Below, piece after piece: positions 1 to 5,636 of a stretch of DNA of 5,643 nucleotides. Origin of the DNA: Chloroflexota bacterium (lineage in GTDB: Bacteria > Chloroflexota > Dehalococcoidia > GIF9 > UBA5629). The stretch covers positions 1 through 5,643 of the forward strand of contig JAPLHI010000120.1 in NCBI GenBank assembly GCA_026389695.1, given 5' to 3'. The position numbers were made by a program, and so were the translations under genes. The notes beneath the pieces are model-generated. The model searched no databases and was not told the DNA's origin. It worked only from the letters and a program-made list of their open reading frames with translations. The stretch's first letter is position 1, and every line of letters begins with the position of its first letter.

Positions 1-1125
1 CGTGGCTCTGGGGCAGGCTATATTCATCCTCTCGAAGCCTTCTTCCTTGCAGCCGAAAATAGTACCGGGTTCCAGCCCCACCTTTGCGTCCTCGCGCACA
101 AAATTGGCCAGCCTGGCCGGATCGATACCACAACCCCTGAAATCCAGCCACAGCAAATATGTTCCCTGTGGCTGGATGACCTTCAATCCCGGTATCCTGG
201 CAGATATATAACCAGTTAAAAATGAGACATTGCATTCCAGGTATTCGAGGAGCTGCGTCAGCCAGGGCTCGCCGTAGCAGTATGCAGCTTCGGTGGCGGC
301 GATGCCAAACATATTCGGCGAAGGCATGCTGCAACTCCTTACCGTATCTGTGAAACGTGCCTTCAAATCAGGATTCGCGAAGATGATATTCGAGGTTTGC
401 AGACCGGGCAGGTTGAAGGTCTTGCTGGCTGCTGTGCAGGTTATGCAGTTGGCCGCAAGTTCCTCCGAGAGGGTGGTAAAGGGCACATGCTTGTAACCGC
501 TATATACAATATCTTCGTGAATTTCATCGGAAACAACCAGGATTTTGTTTTTTATACACATCTCACCCAGCCTTCTAAGCTCCTCTTCCCGCCACACCCT
601 GCTTATTGGGTTATGCGGATTACACAGGACAAGCATCTTAGTCCGTGAAGTGATCTTCCGCTCAAGGTCTTCCAGGTCCATAGTGTACTGCCTGCCTTCC
701 AACCGCAGCGGGTTATCCAGTATTTCGCGGCCGTTGCATTTTACGGCATTGAAGAAGGGGTAATAAACCGGTGTCTGCAGGATTACCTGGTCGCCGGGCT
801 GGGTGAAGGCCTGTACCAGCAGGTGAATGGCAGGGACCACACCGGGCGAGAAAGCCATCCATTCCTGCTTTATCTCCCAGTTGTGCCGTCTTTTCATCCA
901 TGAAATTACAGCTTCATAATATGATTGCGGTACACCCGAGTACCCGTATATTCCGCGCTCCGCCACCTTTCTTACCGCATCGATGATTTCGGGCGGAGCT
1001 CTGAAATCCATATCTGCCACCCACATAGGCAGCAGGTCCTTGGCAGAAAAAAACTTCTCCGCAAAGTCCCACTTGATAGAGTTCGTATTACGGCGATCGA
1101 TAACGGAATCGAAATCGTAATTCAT
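1..1125 (-). CDS. PatB/MalY-type PLP-dependent C-S lyase (cystathionine beta-lyase-like), C-terminus cut by window edge
   Basis: Fold-type I aminotransferase-like enzyme expected to cleave C-S bonds of cystathionine, cysteine or cysteine conjugates to a thiol, pyruvate and ammonia in the cytoplasm. My minus-strand translation gives 375 open codons and runs off the left edge; B. subtilis PatB and E. coli MalY are about 390 residues, so roughly 12-20 are missing. Visible landmarks are PMWVADMDF (33-41), GIYGYSG (58-64), the phosphate-site SPGVV (93-97), TPVYYPF (118-124), CNPHNP (168-173; Asn172 should contact PLP), DEIH (200-203; Asp200 pairs with the pyridine nitrogen), Tyr208, SKTFNLPGLQ with Schiff-base Lys235, and carboxylate-binding Arg373. 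The ATG is secure because a TAA stop immediately precedes it in frame. The gene is 67 bp downstream of the flavin oxidoreductase on the same strand, so co-transcription is likely. Oddity: Ser175 replaces the usual Gly after CNPHNP. The exact substrate is not predictable; true aminotransferase activity is less likely given the PatB/MalY motifs. Confidence 0.93.
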   Translation of the reverse strand, partial: MNYDFDSVIDRRNTNSIKWDFAEKFFSAKDLLPMWVADMDFRAPPEIIDAVRKVAERGIYGYSGVPQSYYEAVISWMKRRHNWEIKQEWMAFSPGVVPAIHLLVQAFTQPGDQVILQTPVYYPFFNAVKCNGREILDNPLRLEGRQYTMDLEDLERKITSRTKMLVLCNPHNPISRVWREEELRRLGEMCIKNKILVVSDEIHEDIVYSGYKHVPFTTLSEELAANCITCTAASKTFNLPGLQTSNIIFANPDLKARFTDTVRSCSMPSPNMFGIAATEAAYCYGEPWLTQLLEYLECNVSFLTGYISARIPGLKVIQPQGTYLLWLDFRGCGIDPARLANFVREDAKVGLEPGTIFGCKEEGFERMNIACPRAT

Positions 1126-1135
1126 TTAATATACG

Positions 1136-1139
1136 CCTT
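1136..1139 (-). promoter_or_regulatory. Weak ribosome binding site of the PatB/MalY-like gene
   Basis: On the minus strand an AAGG core lies 10 nt before the ATG at 1125. It is a weak match at a slightly long spacing. The 67-bp gap (1126-1192) holding it shows no convincing promoter and no hairpin terminator, which supports read-through from the upstream oxidoreductase gene. Confidence 0.4.
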
Positions 1140-1192
1140 ATCTGAATTGGCAGTAGTCAGCAAAACCGGCATATGCGACGAAATCCCGGCAA

Positions 1193-3142
1193 CTAAATTT
1201 GAAGTCCGGTGCGATAGCCCTCATGTACAGCTTCCAGTATTCTCCTCGGTGAAAAAGCATCTCCAATGCAATAAATCAGGGGTGCTTTTCCCTGTAGTTG
1301 TTTAAAAAGGCTGTTATCCGACTGGTAGCCAACGGCAATGACGACGGTATCGGCCGGGATGGTTTCCCGCTTGCCCTCACCCGTAGTAACTGTTACACCA
1401 CCGGCACTGATTTCCTCACAGCACGCGCTGGTAAACAGAATAACCTTATTAGCCCTCAATCCATCCATGAGGCGGCGTCTTACCATAGGGTACATATCGT
1501 GGGCAGCCCTCTTCAGCATTTCCACGATCGCCACCTGCTTTCCCTTCGCCGCCAAATATAGACCTGTCTCACAGCCAACCATTCCACCACCGATGACAAC
1601 TACCCTCTGCCCGGCTTCCTTCTTCCCATGAAGGACATCCCCGGCGGTCACTACAAATGGTCTATCTATGCCCCTGACATCGGGCATTGATGCGATACTG
1701 CCTGTGGCAATAACCACAGCGTCAGGTTTTATCTCCACAATATTCGCGGCGGTTGCCTCTGTATTCAACCTGACTTCTACGCCAGTTTTCGTCATTTGTC
1801 CTGCCAGGTAATTGATCCAGGGAATTATATCTTCCTTATGCGGTGGTAATGCAGCTACGTTTAACTGTCCTCCCAGTTTAGATGACTTTTCAAACAGAAT
1901 GACGTTGTGACCCCGCAGAGCGGCTACCCTCGCCGCCACCATACCACCGGGACCGCCTCCGATAACAATCACTTTTTTCTTCTTTTCTGCCGGTTTAATT
2001 TGATACTCCCTTTCGTTTCCGGCTACCGGATTTATAGTGCAGGTGGTACTCTGTTCACCCAGGGGAGCACCGGGAGCACGTCGTTCGATACACTCCATGC
2101 AACCGATACACGCATTAATATCGTCAAGCTGCCCTTCGTCTACCTTATCAGGCAGATCAGGATCTGCCAGCATGCGTCTGCCCATAGCTATGAGATCAGC
2201 TTTACCTTCTTCCAGAACCTGCTCACCGAGCTCCGGGTCCATCCTTCCTACAGTTATAATTGGTACACTGGTTATCTTTTTCACTTCGGCAGCCAGCGGT
2301 ACCAGTATACCGGGGGTGTCGGCTAGCGGGGCAGTGGTACTGAAAGAACCTGCGCCATAACCCGATACATGGACGGCCTGAGCGCCCGCTTGAACGGCAA
2401 GCTGCACTACCTGTTTGGTCTCCTCGATGGTGACCCCGTTATCCACACCCCATTCCCGTCCGTTGAGACGTATCCAGAGCGGAAAACCAGAGCCGACCTC
2501 TTTCCTGCAGGCCTGTAGTATCTCGATAAGGATCCTTGCCTTGTTCTCCACCGATCCTCCGTATTTATCCTGGCGCTGATTGGTTGCCGAGGAGAGGAAG
2601 GCGGCTACAAGGTACTGGTGCGCGCCGTGTATCTCCACGCCATCGAATCCGGCCTTTTTGGCCCGTCCGGCGGCAGCAGCAAACCAGCCCACGATTTGAT
2701 CGATCTCCGTGACTGTCAATTCGTGGGAAGGATTGCCCGGCATTCCCATAATGCGTGCCGGTACTATTACGGCGGACGGGCCTACCTGTACTATCCTGCC
2801 GTCTCTCTTTTCCATCGTGGAATGCTGTAGCTGGACTGCTATTTTCGCCCCGTGCTGATGGACTGCCTTCACCAGTTCCTTCCAGCCGGGGAGATAGCTG
2901 TCATCGCCGAGTGACAACTGATGGAGTTCGGTACACTGGAGCGAGGGAGCCGTGATCTCAACAATAATCAATCCCGCCCCGCCTTTTGCCCGAGCCTCAT
3001 AATAATCGATAGTCCTCTGACTGACTGAGCCGTCTTCGTTGGCAAGCATAGTCGCCATTGGCGGTAACACTATCCGGTTCTTTAACTTCATTTTCCCGAT
3101 GTGAGCCGGCTCAAAAAGCTTCTTGAATTGTGTTTTACTCAT
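1193..3142 (-). CDS. Old Yellow Enzyme-family FMN/FAD/Fe-S NAD(P)H oxidoreductase (2-enoate / dienoyl-CoA reductase-like)
   Basis: A 649-residue three-module flavoenzyme predicted to pass electrons from NAD(P)H through FAD and a 4Fe-4S cluster to FMN, then to an activated C=C bond. Residues 1-335 are the OYE TIM barrel: HGAHQYL at 172-178 gives a His172/His175 pair and Tyr177, aligning with OYE1 His191/Asn194/Tyr196. FLSSATNQRQDKYGGS (182-197) is the family signature, Arg225 and GR (299-300)/MGR (320-322) fit FMN binding. Cys345, Cys348, Cys351 and Cys368 should hold the cluster. GGGPGG (395-400) with Glu418 is the FAD site; GGGMVG (518-523) with Glu541 is the second dinucleotide site, and the acidic residue favours NADH (inference). 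IGDAFSPRRILEAVHEG near the C-terminus is typical. The length fits FadH, 2-enoate reductase, BaiCD/BaiH and trimethylamine dehydrogenase. FadH identity is doubtful because no histidine occurs at 259-292, where FadH has its second catalytic residue. No other start lies between the ATG and the upstream in-frame stop. Substrate unknown. Confidence 0.93.
   Translation of the reverse strand: MSKTQFKKLFEPAHIGKMKLKNRIVLPPMATMLANEDGSVSQRTIDYYEARAKGGAGLIIVEITAPSLQCTELHQLSLGDDSYLPGWKELVKAVHQHGAKIAVQLQHSTMEKRDGRIVQVGPSAVIVPARIMGMPGNPSHELTVTEIDQIVGWFAAAAGRAKKAGFDGVEIHGAHQYLVAAFLSSATNQRQDKYGGSVENKARILIEILQACRKEVGSGFPLWIRLNGREWGVDNGVTIEETKQVVQLAVQAGAQAVHVSGYGAGSFSTTAPLADTPGILVPLAAEVKKITSVPIITVGRMDPELGEQVLEEGKADLIAMGRRMLADPDLPDKVDEGQLDDINACIGCMECIERRAPGAPLGEQSTTCTINPVAGNEREYQIKPAEKKKKVIVIGGGPGGMVAARVAALRGHNVILFEKSSKLGGQLNVAALPPHKEDIIPWINYLAGQMTKTGVEVRLNTEATAANIVEIKPDAVVIATGSIASMPDVRGIDRPFVVTAGDVLHGKKEAGQRVVVIGGGMVGCETGLYLAAKGKQVAIVEMLKRAAHDMYPMVRRRLMDGLRANKVILFTSACCEEISAGGVTVTTGEGKRETIPADTVVIAVGYQSDNSLFKQLQGKAPLIYCIGDAFSPRRILEAVHEGYRTGLQI
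2063..2080. repeat. 9-bp imperfect tandem repeat inside the Fe-S loop of the oxidoreductase
   Basis: Two adjacent 9-bp units, GGGAGCACC and GGGAGCACG (8 of 9 identical, plus strand), encode the Ala-Pro-Gly-Ala-Pro stretch (residues 356-360) between the third and fourth cluster cysteines. The unit length keeps the frame. It may explain part of the longer loop compared with trimethylamine dehydrogenase, though a repeat this short can arise by chance. Confidence 0.5.
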
Positions 3143-3154
3143 GGTAAATATTAA

Positions 3155-3160
3155 CCTCCC
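3155..3160 (-). promoter_or_regulatory. Ribosome binding site of the flavin oxidoreductase gene
   Basis: GGGAGG on the minus strand, a strong anti-16S match, lies 12 nt before the ATG at 3142. The spacing is longer than usual. No alternative ATG, GTG or TTG lies in frame between this ATG and the upstream stop at 3182-3184, so the start is well fixed. Confidence 0.7.
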
Positions 3161-3200
3161 ACCGAAAAAGCGATCTGATATTTACTCAAACCAGATGGCT

Positions 3201-3229
3201 ATGTTAAATCCGTGAACGATTGATGTCAA
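3201..3229 (-). promoter_or_regulatory. Sigma-70-type promoter of the oxidoreductase/lyase operon
   Basis: On the minus strand a perfect -35 box TTGACA (3229-3224) is followed by a 17-bp spacer and a TAACAT -10 box (3206-3201). The box sequences and spacing are near consensus. Transcription should start around 3193-3195, giving a 5' leader of about 50 nt before the ATG at 3142 that carries the GGGAGG site. The gene orientation and the intergenic position support it. It probably also drives the downstream PatB/MalY-like gene. Confidence 0.75.
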
Positions 3230-3250
3230 GGAAAACAGGGGACTCAACAA

Positions 3251-3270
3251 TTAATGCATCGTCTCCTCCT
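3251..3270 (-). other. Strong Shine-Dalgarno followed by a two-codon ORF (ATG CAT TAA)
   Basis: On the minus strand AGGAGG (3270-3265) sits 5 nt before ATG, which is followed by one His codon and TAA. It is upstream of the mapped -35 box, so it would be translated only from a transcript starting inside or near the start of the sirtuin gene. It may be the remnant of a start region, a minimal leader ORF, or chance in this short region. Confidence 0.2.
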
Positions 3271-3289
3271 ATATTTAATGTTACAATAT
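3271..3289. promoter_or_regulatory. Candidate operator dyad over the sirtuin -10 region
   Basis: ATATT (3271-3275) and AATAT (3285-3289) form a perfect 5-bp inverted repeat around a 9-bp centre, and the right arm overlaps the TACAAT box of the sirtuin promoter. A second imperfect dyad, ATTT-CCTGGT-AAAT (3288-3301), follows at the predicted transcription start. Both are short and A+T-rich, so chance is a real alternative. Confidence 0.25.
3279..3287 (+). promoter_or_regulatory. Probable extended -10 promoter of the sirtuin gene
   Basis: TGTTACAAT reads as a TGn extension followed by a TACAAT -10 box. No good -35 box occurs 16-18 bp upstream, which is tolerated by extended -10 promoters. Initiation near 3294 would leave a leader of only about 15 nt before the ATG at 3309. 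That fits the absence of any clear Shine-Dalgarno sequence in front of this gene. Confidence 0.45.
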
Positions 3290-3308
3290 TTCCTGGTAAA
3301 TCAAGCGT

Positions 3309-4154
3309 ATGCAAAAGCTGATAGAGAGGGCAGCCAGGGATCTCCTCAATTCAAAATACGCCGTCGCTCTGACGGGAGCGGGGATTTCAACCGAATCAGG
3401 TATTCCCGACTTTCGCGGACCCTCCGGAATCTGGACAAAGAACCCCGAGGCTGAAACAAAAGCTTACCGCAGTTACGAAACATTCCTCCACGATCCCAAA
3501 AAATGGTGGGAAGAGAGGTTGACCGGACCCAATTTACTGGGAGATCTCGCCGGTGCAGCGCCCAATGCCGGTCACTATGCACTTGTGGAGCTAGAGAAGG
3601 TTGGTATCCTTAAATGCGTGATCACCCAGAATATAGATGGGTTGCATGAAAAAGCAGGTGCGGCAAAGCTCCTGGAGTATCACGGCAGCGTTCTCAAGCT
3701 CAGGTGCGTCCACTGCACTTTAAGGTTCCGCCCGGGTGTGTTCGACCTGGACAAATTGATGGCGGAAGGCAAACTGCCACCCCGCTGCCCCTTTTGCCAG
3801 GGAATTGTAAAGACTGACACCGTGGCCTTCGGTGAGTCCATTCCCCAGGACGTGGCCGATATGAGCCTGGAGGAGGCCTGGAAATGCGATCTAATGCTTA
3901 TCTGCGGTACATCGGCTGTAGTTTACCCGTTTGCCAACCTGCCGCGTATTGTCAGGCAAAGGAAATATGAAAACCAGTGGAAGACTGAAACTGGTTTAAG
4001 TCGCGCTGAAAACCAATCTTCTGTGACCATAATAGAAGTGAATGCCGAGCCAACACCCTTGACCACGGAGGGCATATCCGATTACCTTATCACAGGAAAA
4101 ACAGGTGAGATCCTGCCGCAGATAGTTGAAGTAGTGAAGAAATTGAGAAAATAA
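3309..4154 (+). CDS. Sir2-family NAD+-dependent protein deacylase (sirtuin)
   Basis: Cytoplasmic sirtuin of 281 residues that removes acyl groups from protein lysines, consuming NAD+ and releasing nicotinamide and O-acyl-ADP-ribose. NAD-binding GAGISTESGIPDFRG spans 23-37, TQNID is at 106-110, and His125 in the HG pair is the catalytic base. Cys133/Cys136 and Cys160/Cys163 form the Cys4 zinc site. FGES (174-177), GTS (200-202) and EVNAEPTPL (243-251) complete the Rossmann core. An in-frame TAA at 3297-3299 and the lack of another start codon after it make ATG 3309 the most upstream possible start, and it gives a normal sirtuin N-terminus. No clear Shine-Dalgarno is present. The YxxR pair of class III desuccinylases such as CobB is not evident; WEER (67-70) lies near that position, so acyl preference is open. 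Residues about 221-236 form a polar insert bounded by repeated ENQ. The gene is divergent from the oxidoreductase and convergent with the amidase. Confidence 0.95.
   Translation: MQKLIERAARDLLNSKYAVALTGAGISTESGIPDFRGPSGIWTKNPEAETKAYRSYETFLHDPKKWWEERLTGPNLLGDLAGAAPNAGHYALVELEKVGILKCVITQNIDGLHEKAGAAKLLEYHGSVLKLRCVHCTLRFRPGVFDLDKLMAEGKLPPRCPFCQGIVKTDTVAFGESIPQDVADMSLEEAWKCDLMLICGTSAVVYPFANLPRIVRQRKYENQWKTETGLSRAENQSSVTIIEVNAEPTPLTTEGISDYLITGKTGEILPQIVEVVKKLRK
3968..4015. repeat. 9-bp direct repeats and 8-bp inverted repeat marking a 13-codon insert in the sirtuin gene
   Basis: TGAAAACCA occurs at 3968-3976 and again at 4007-4015, exactly 39 bp (13 codons) apart and in the same frame, encoding ENQ twice. 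Between them AAACCAGT (3971-3978) and ACTGGTTT (3990-3997) form a perfect 8-bp inverted repeat with an 11-nt loop. Deleting one repeat unit would keep the frame and give a linker closer to the short one usual in sirtuins just before the EVN strand. The repeats are seen directly; the insertion history is inferred. Confidence 0.55.
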
Positions 4155-4192
4155 GGGAATATATTACGATCGGTCTGTTATCTTGATTATCC

Positions 4193-5605
4193 TCAAAACA
4201 ATGGCGGGTATTTATCCGCCCAGGGTGATGCTTTTTCAAAGGCAGCCGATGCTTTCAGCACGGTAGCGTCATCAAAGCGCCTGCCAACTATCTGCAATCC
4301 CACTGGTAAATTATCTTCCGTCCAGCCACAGGGTACGGAAGCTGCCGGCTGCCCTGTCACATTAAATGGATATGTGAATGCCATCCAGGCAAGCGGCGAG
4401 ACCTTTTTCCCCGCTATTTCCCGCGGTCCGTAACAACCCAGCTTAAAAGGCGGTACGGAAACGGTGGGCGTAAGCAGCAGATCGTATTTGTTAAAGATGG
4501 TATTAATCTTTCTCCTATATTCGAGCAACTGCCACCATTCCGCCACATATCCCCTGGCCGATTTATCCTTGCTCATATCTATAAAAATTGCCAGCAGCGG
4601 ATCGATCTGCTCCCTGTACTCATCCAGCTTATCGTGCAGCAGAGTTGCCAGTTGCACTCCCACATGAGTGGAAAAAGCGTGCTCCGGGCTATTGAGTGCA
4701 GGAGTGATTGACTCCACTGAAGCTCCCAGGCTGGTAAAGGTTTTAACTGCCTTTTCCGTTATCTTCAATACCTGAGGATCGGCAACGGTATATCCCAGAT
4801 CGGGGCTCCAGGCAATCTTTAGTCCCTTCAAATCGCCAGTGAGAGCAGACAAATATGATAAATTTGTTTCAGGCAAGGAGAAACAGTCAATGTCATCTTT
4901 GCCTGCTATGATCTCCATAGCAAGGGCAGCATCCCTGACTGTTCGTGTTATGGGTCCTGTATGTGCCACCATCTCCCATCCTGGGAAACCGGGACCCCTG
5001 GGCACACGGCCAAAGGAAGGTTTAAAGCCAAATACGCCGCAGAAACTGGCGGGAACACGTATAGAACCGCCGCCATCGCTGCCAATGGCCAGAGGTCCCA
5101 TGCCCAAGGCTACGACGGCTGCAGCTCCCCCGCTGGAGCCTCCCGGAGTCAACTCCAGGTTCCAGGGATTATGCGTCGGGCCGAAAAGACGGTTATCGGT
5201 GAGGGCCATCCAGCCGAACTCAGACGTATTCGTTTTCCCGATGACTATGGCGCCCGCCGCTGCAAGACGCTCCACCGCTATATCGTTTTCCTGCGGAACG
5301 AAATCCTCAAATATCTTCGATCCACCCGTGGTTCGTATCCCTTTTGTGAAAAATAAGTCTTTGATAGAAACAGGAACACCGTGCAGAGGTCCAAGTTTAT
5401 CCCTCTTCATGACGCTGGCTTCCGCCTGAACAGCCTGCTTCCTGGCATCCTCAGCTACCAGCGTGCAAAATGCGTTGACCCTGGGATTCAGTTCTTTGAT
5501 GCGGCGCAGAACGGCGTCCATTACTTCGACAGGAGAAATTTTCCTGGCTCTGATTGCCTGCGCCATCTCTATTGTTGTCATACGGCAGATTTCGTTGTTG
5601 TCCAT
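4193..5605 (-). CDS. Amidase-signature family hydrolase, stand-alone (not GatA)
   Basis: A 470-residue cytoplasmic amide hydrolase with the Ser-cisSer-Lys triad. Lys82 lies in VSIKD, the cis-Ser is Ser157 in PGGSSGG (154-160), and the nucleophile is Ser181 in GSDGGGSIRVPA (175-186). The separations, 75 and 24 residues, equal those of FAAH (142/217/241), a good check on the assignment. FGFKPSFGRVPRG (192-204) and GPITRTVRDAA (217-227) are typical, as is the C-terminal FNVTGQPAASVPCG (414-427) followed by LPVGLQIVGRRFDD (433-446). No signal peptide or membrane segment is visible. GatB and GatC are absent and the GatA-type motif after the FGFKP region is missing, so a tRNA-dependent amidotransferase subunit is unlikely. 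Start ATG 5605 has a good ribosome site; Met9 is possible but lacks one. The substrate (aryl or aliphatic amide, amino-acid amide) cannot be read from sequence. The 38-bp gap to the convergent sirtuin holds no hairpin terminator. Confidence 0.93.
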   Translation of the reverse strand: MDNNEICRMTTIEMAQAIRARKISPVEVMDAVLRRIKELNPRVNAFCTLVAEDARKQAVQAEASVMKRDKLGPLHGVPVSIKDLFFTKGIRTTGGSKIFEDFVPQENDIAVERLAAAGAIVIGKTNTSEFGWMALTDNRLFGPTHNPWNLELTPGGSSGGAAAVVALGMGPLAIGSDGGGSIRVPASFCGVFGFKPSFGRVPRGPGFPGWEMVAHTGPITRTVRDAALAMEIIAGKDDIDCFSLPETNLSYLSALTGDLKGLKIAWSPDLGYTVADPQVLKITEKAVKTFTSLGASVESITPALNSPEHAFSTHVGVQLATLLHDKLDEYREQIDPLLAIFIDMSKDKSARGYVAEWWQLLEYRRKINTIFNKYDLLLTPTVSVPPFKLGCYGPREIAGKKVSPLAWMAFTYPFNVTGQPAASVPCGWTEDNLPVGLQIVGRRFDDATVLKASAAFEKASPWADKYPPLF

Positions 5606-5611
5606 AACTTT

Positions 5612-5617
5612 CTCACC
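5612..5617 (-). promoter_or_regulatory. Ribosome binding site of the amidase gene
   Basis: GGTGAG on the minus strand matches the 3' part of the consensus AGGAGGTGA and ends 6 nt before the ATG at 5605. It supports this start over the internal Met9, which has no comparable site. Confidence 0.6.
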
Positions 5618-5619
5618 AA

Positions 5620-5636
5620 CTAATAACAGCTTTTAG
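5620..5636. promoter_or_regulatory. Imperfect 17-bp dyad upstream of the amidase
   Basis: CTAA and TTAG arms flank a partly symmetric centre (CTAATAACAGCTTTTAG on the plus strand) 15 bp before the amidase start. It could be an operator half-seen at the window edge, but the arms are only 4 bp. No promoter boxes with proper spacing are visible in the remaining bases. Confidence 0.15.

Noticed and set aside
1126..1192. Hairpin or promoter in the gap before the lyase
   Set aside because: GCCGG occurs twice but as a direct repeat, so it cannot form a stem; TTGCTG-17-TAAGGC is too poor a promoter match.
925..1305. 126-codon plus-strand open frame over the junction of the two minus-strand genes
   Set aside because: Antisense to the lyase start and the oxidoreductase end, with no family resemblance; the minus-strand genes explain the region.
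1907..2360. Plus-strand open frames of 139 and 107 codons inside the oxidoreductase
   Set aside because: Shadow frames opposite the Fe-S and FMN-site coding region; no domain and no credible ribosome site.
1193..3142. Oxidoreductase named as FadH, BaiCD or trimethylamine dehydrogenase
   Set aside because: The architecture fits all of them, but Cys spacing and missing FadH histidine argue against FadH, and nothing seen here fixes the substrate, so no symbol is given.
3254..3454. 66-codon frame overlapping the start of the sirtuin, with a hydrophobic beginning that resembles a signal peptide
   Set aside because: It is out of frame with the sirtuin, whose own frame has the full NAD-binding motif; after the first 20 residues it becomes a basic shadow of that motif.
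4839..5429. 196-codon plus-strand open frame opposite the amidase
   Set aside because: It lies wholly antisense to a gene with a complete catalytic triad and family motifs; the Pro/Ala/Arg-rich translation shows no recognisable domain.
4193..5605. Amidase as GatA, the glutamyl-tRNA(Gln) amidotransferase subunit
   Set aside because: No GatB or GatC alongside, and the region after FGFKP reads PRGPGFPGWEMVAH rather than the GatA-type sequence; a stand-alone amidase fits better.
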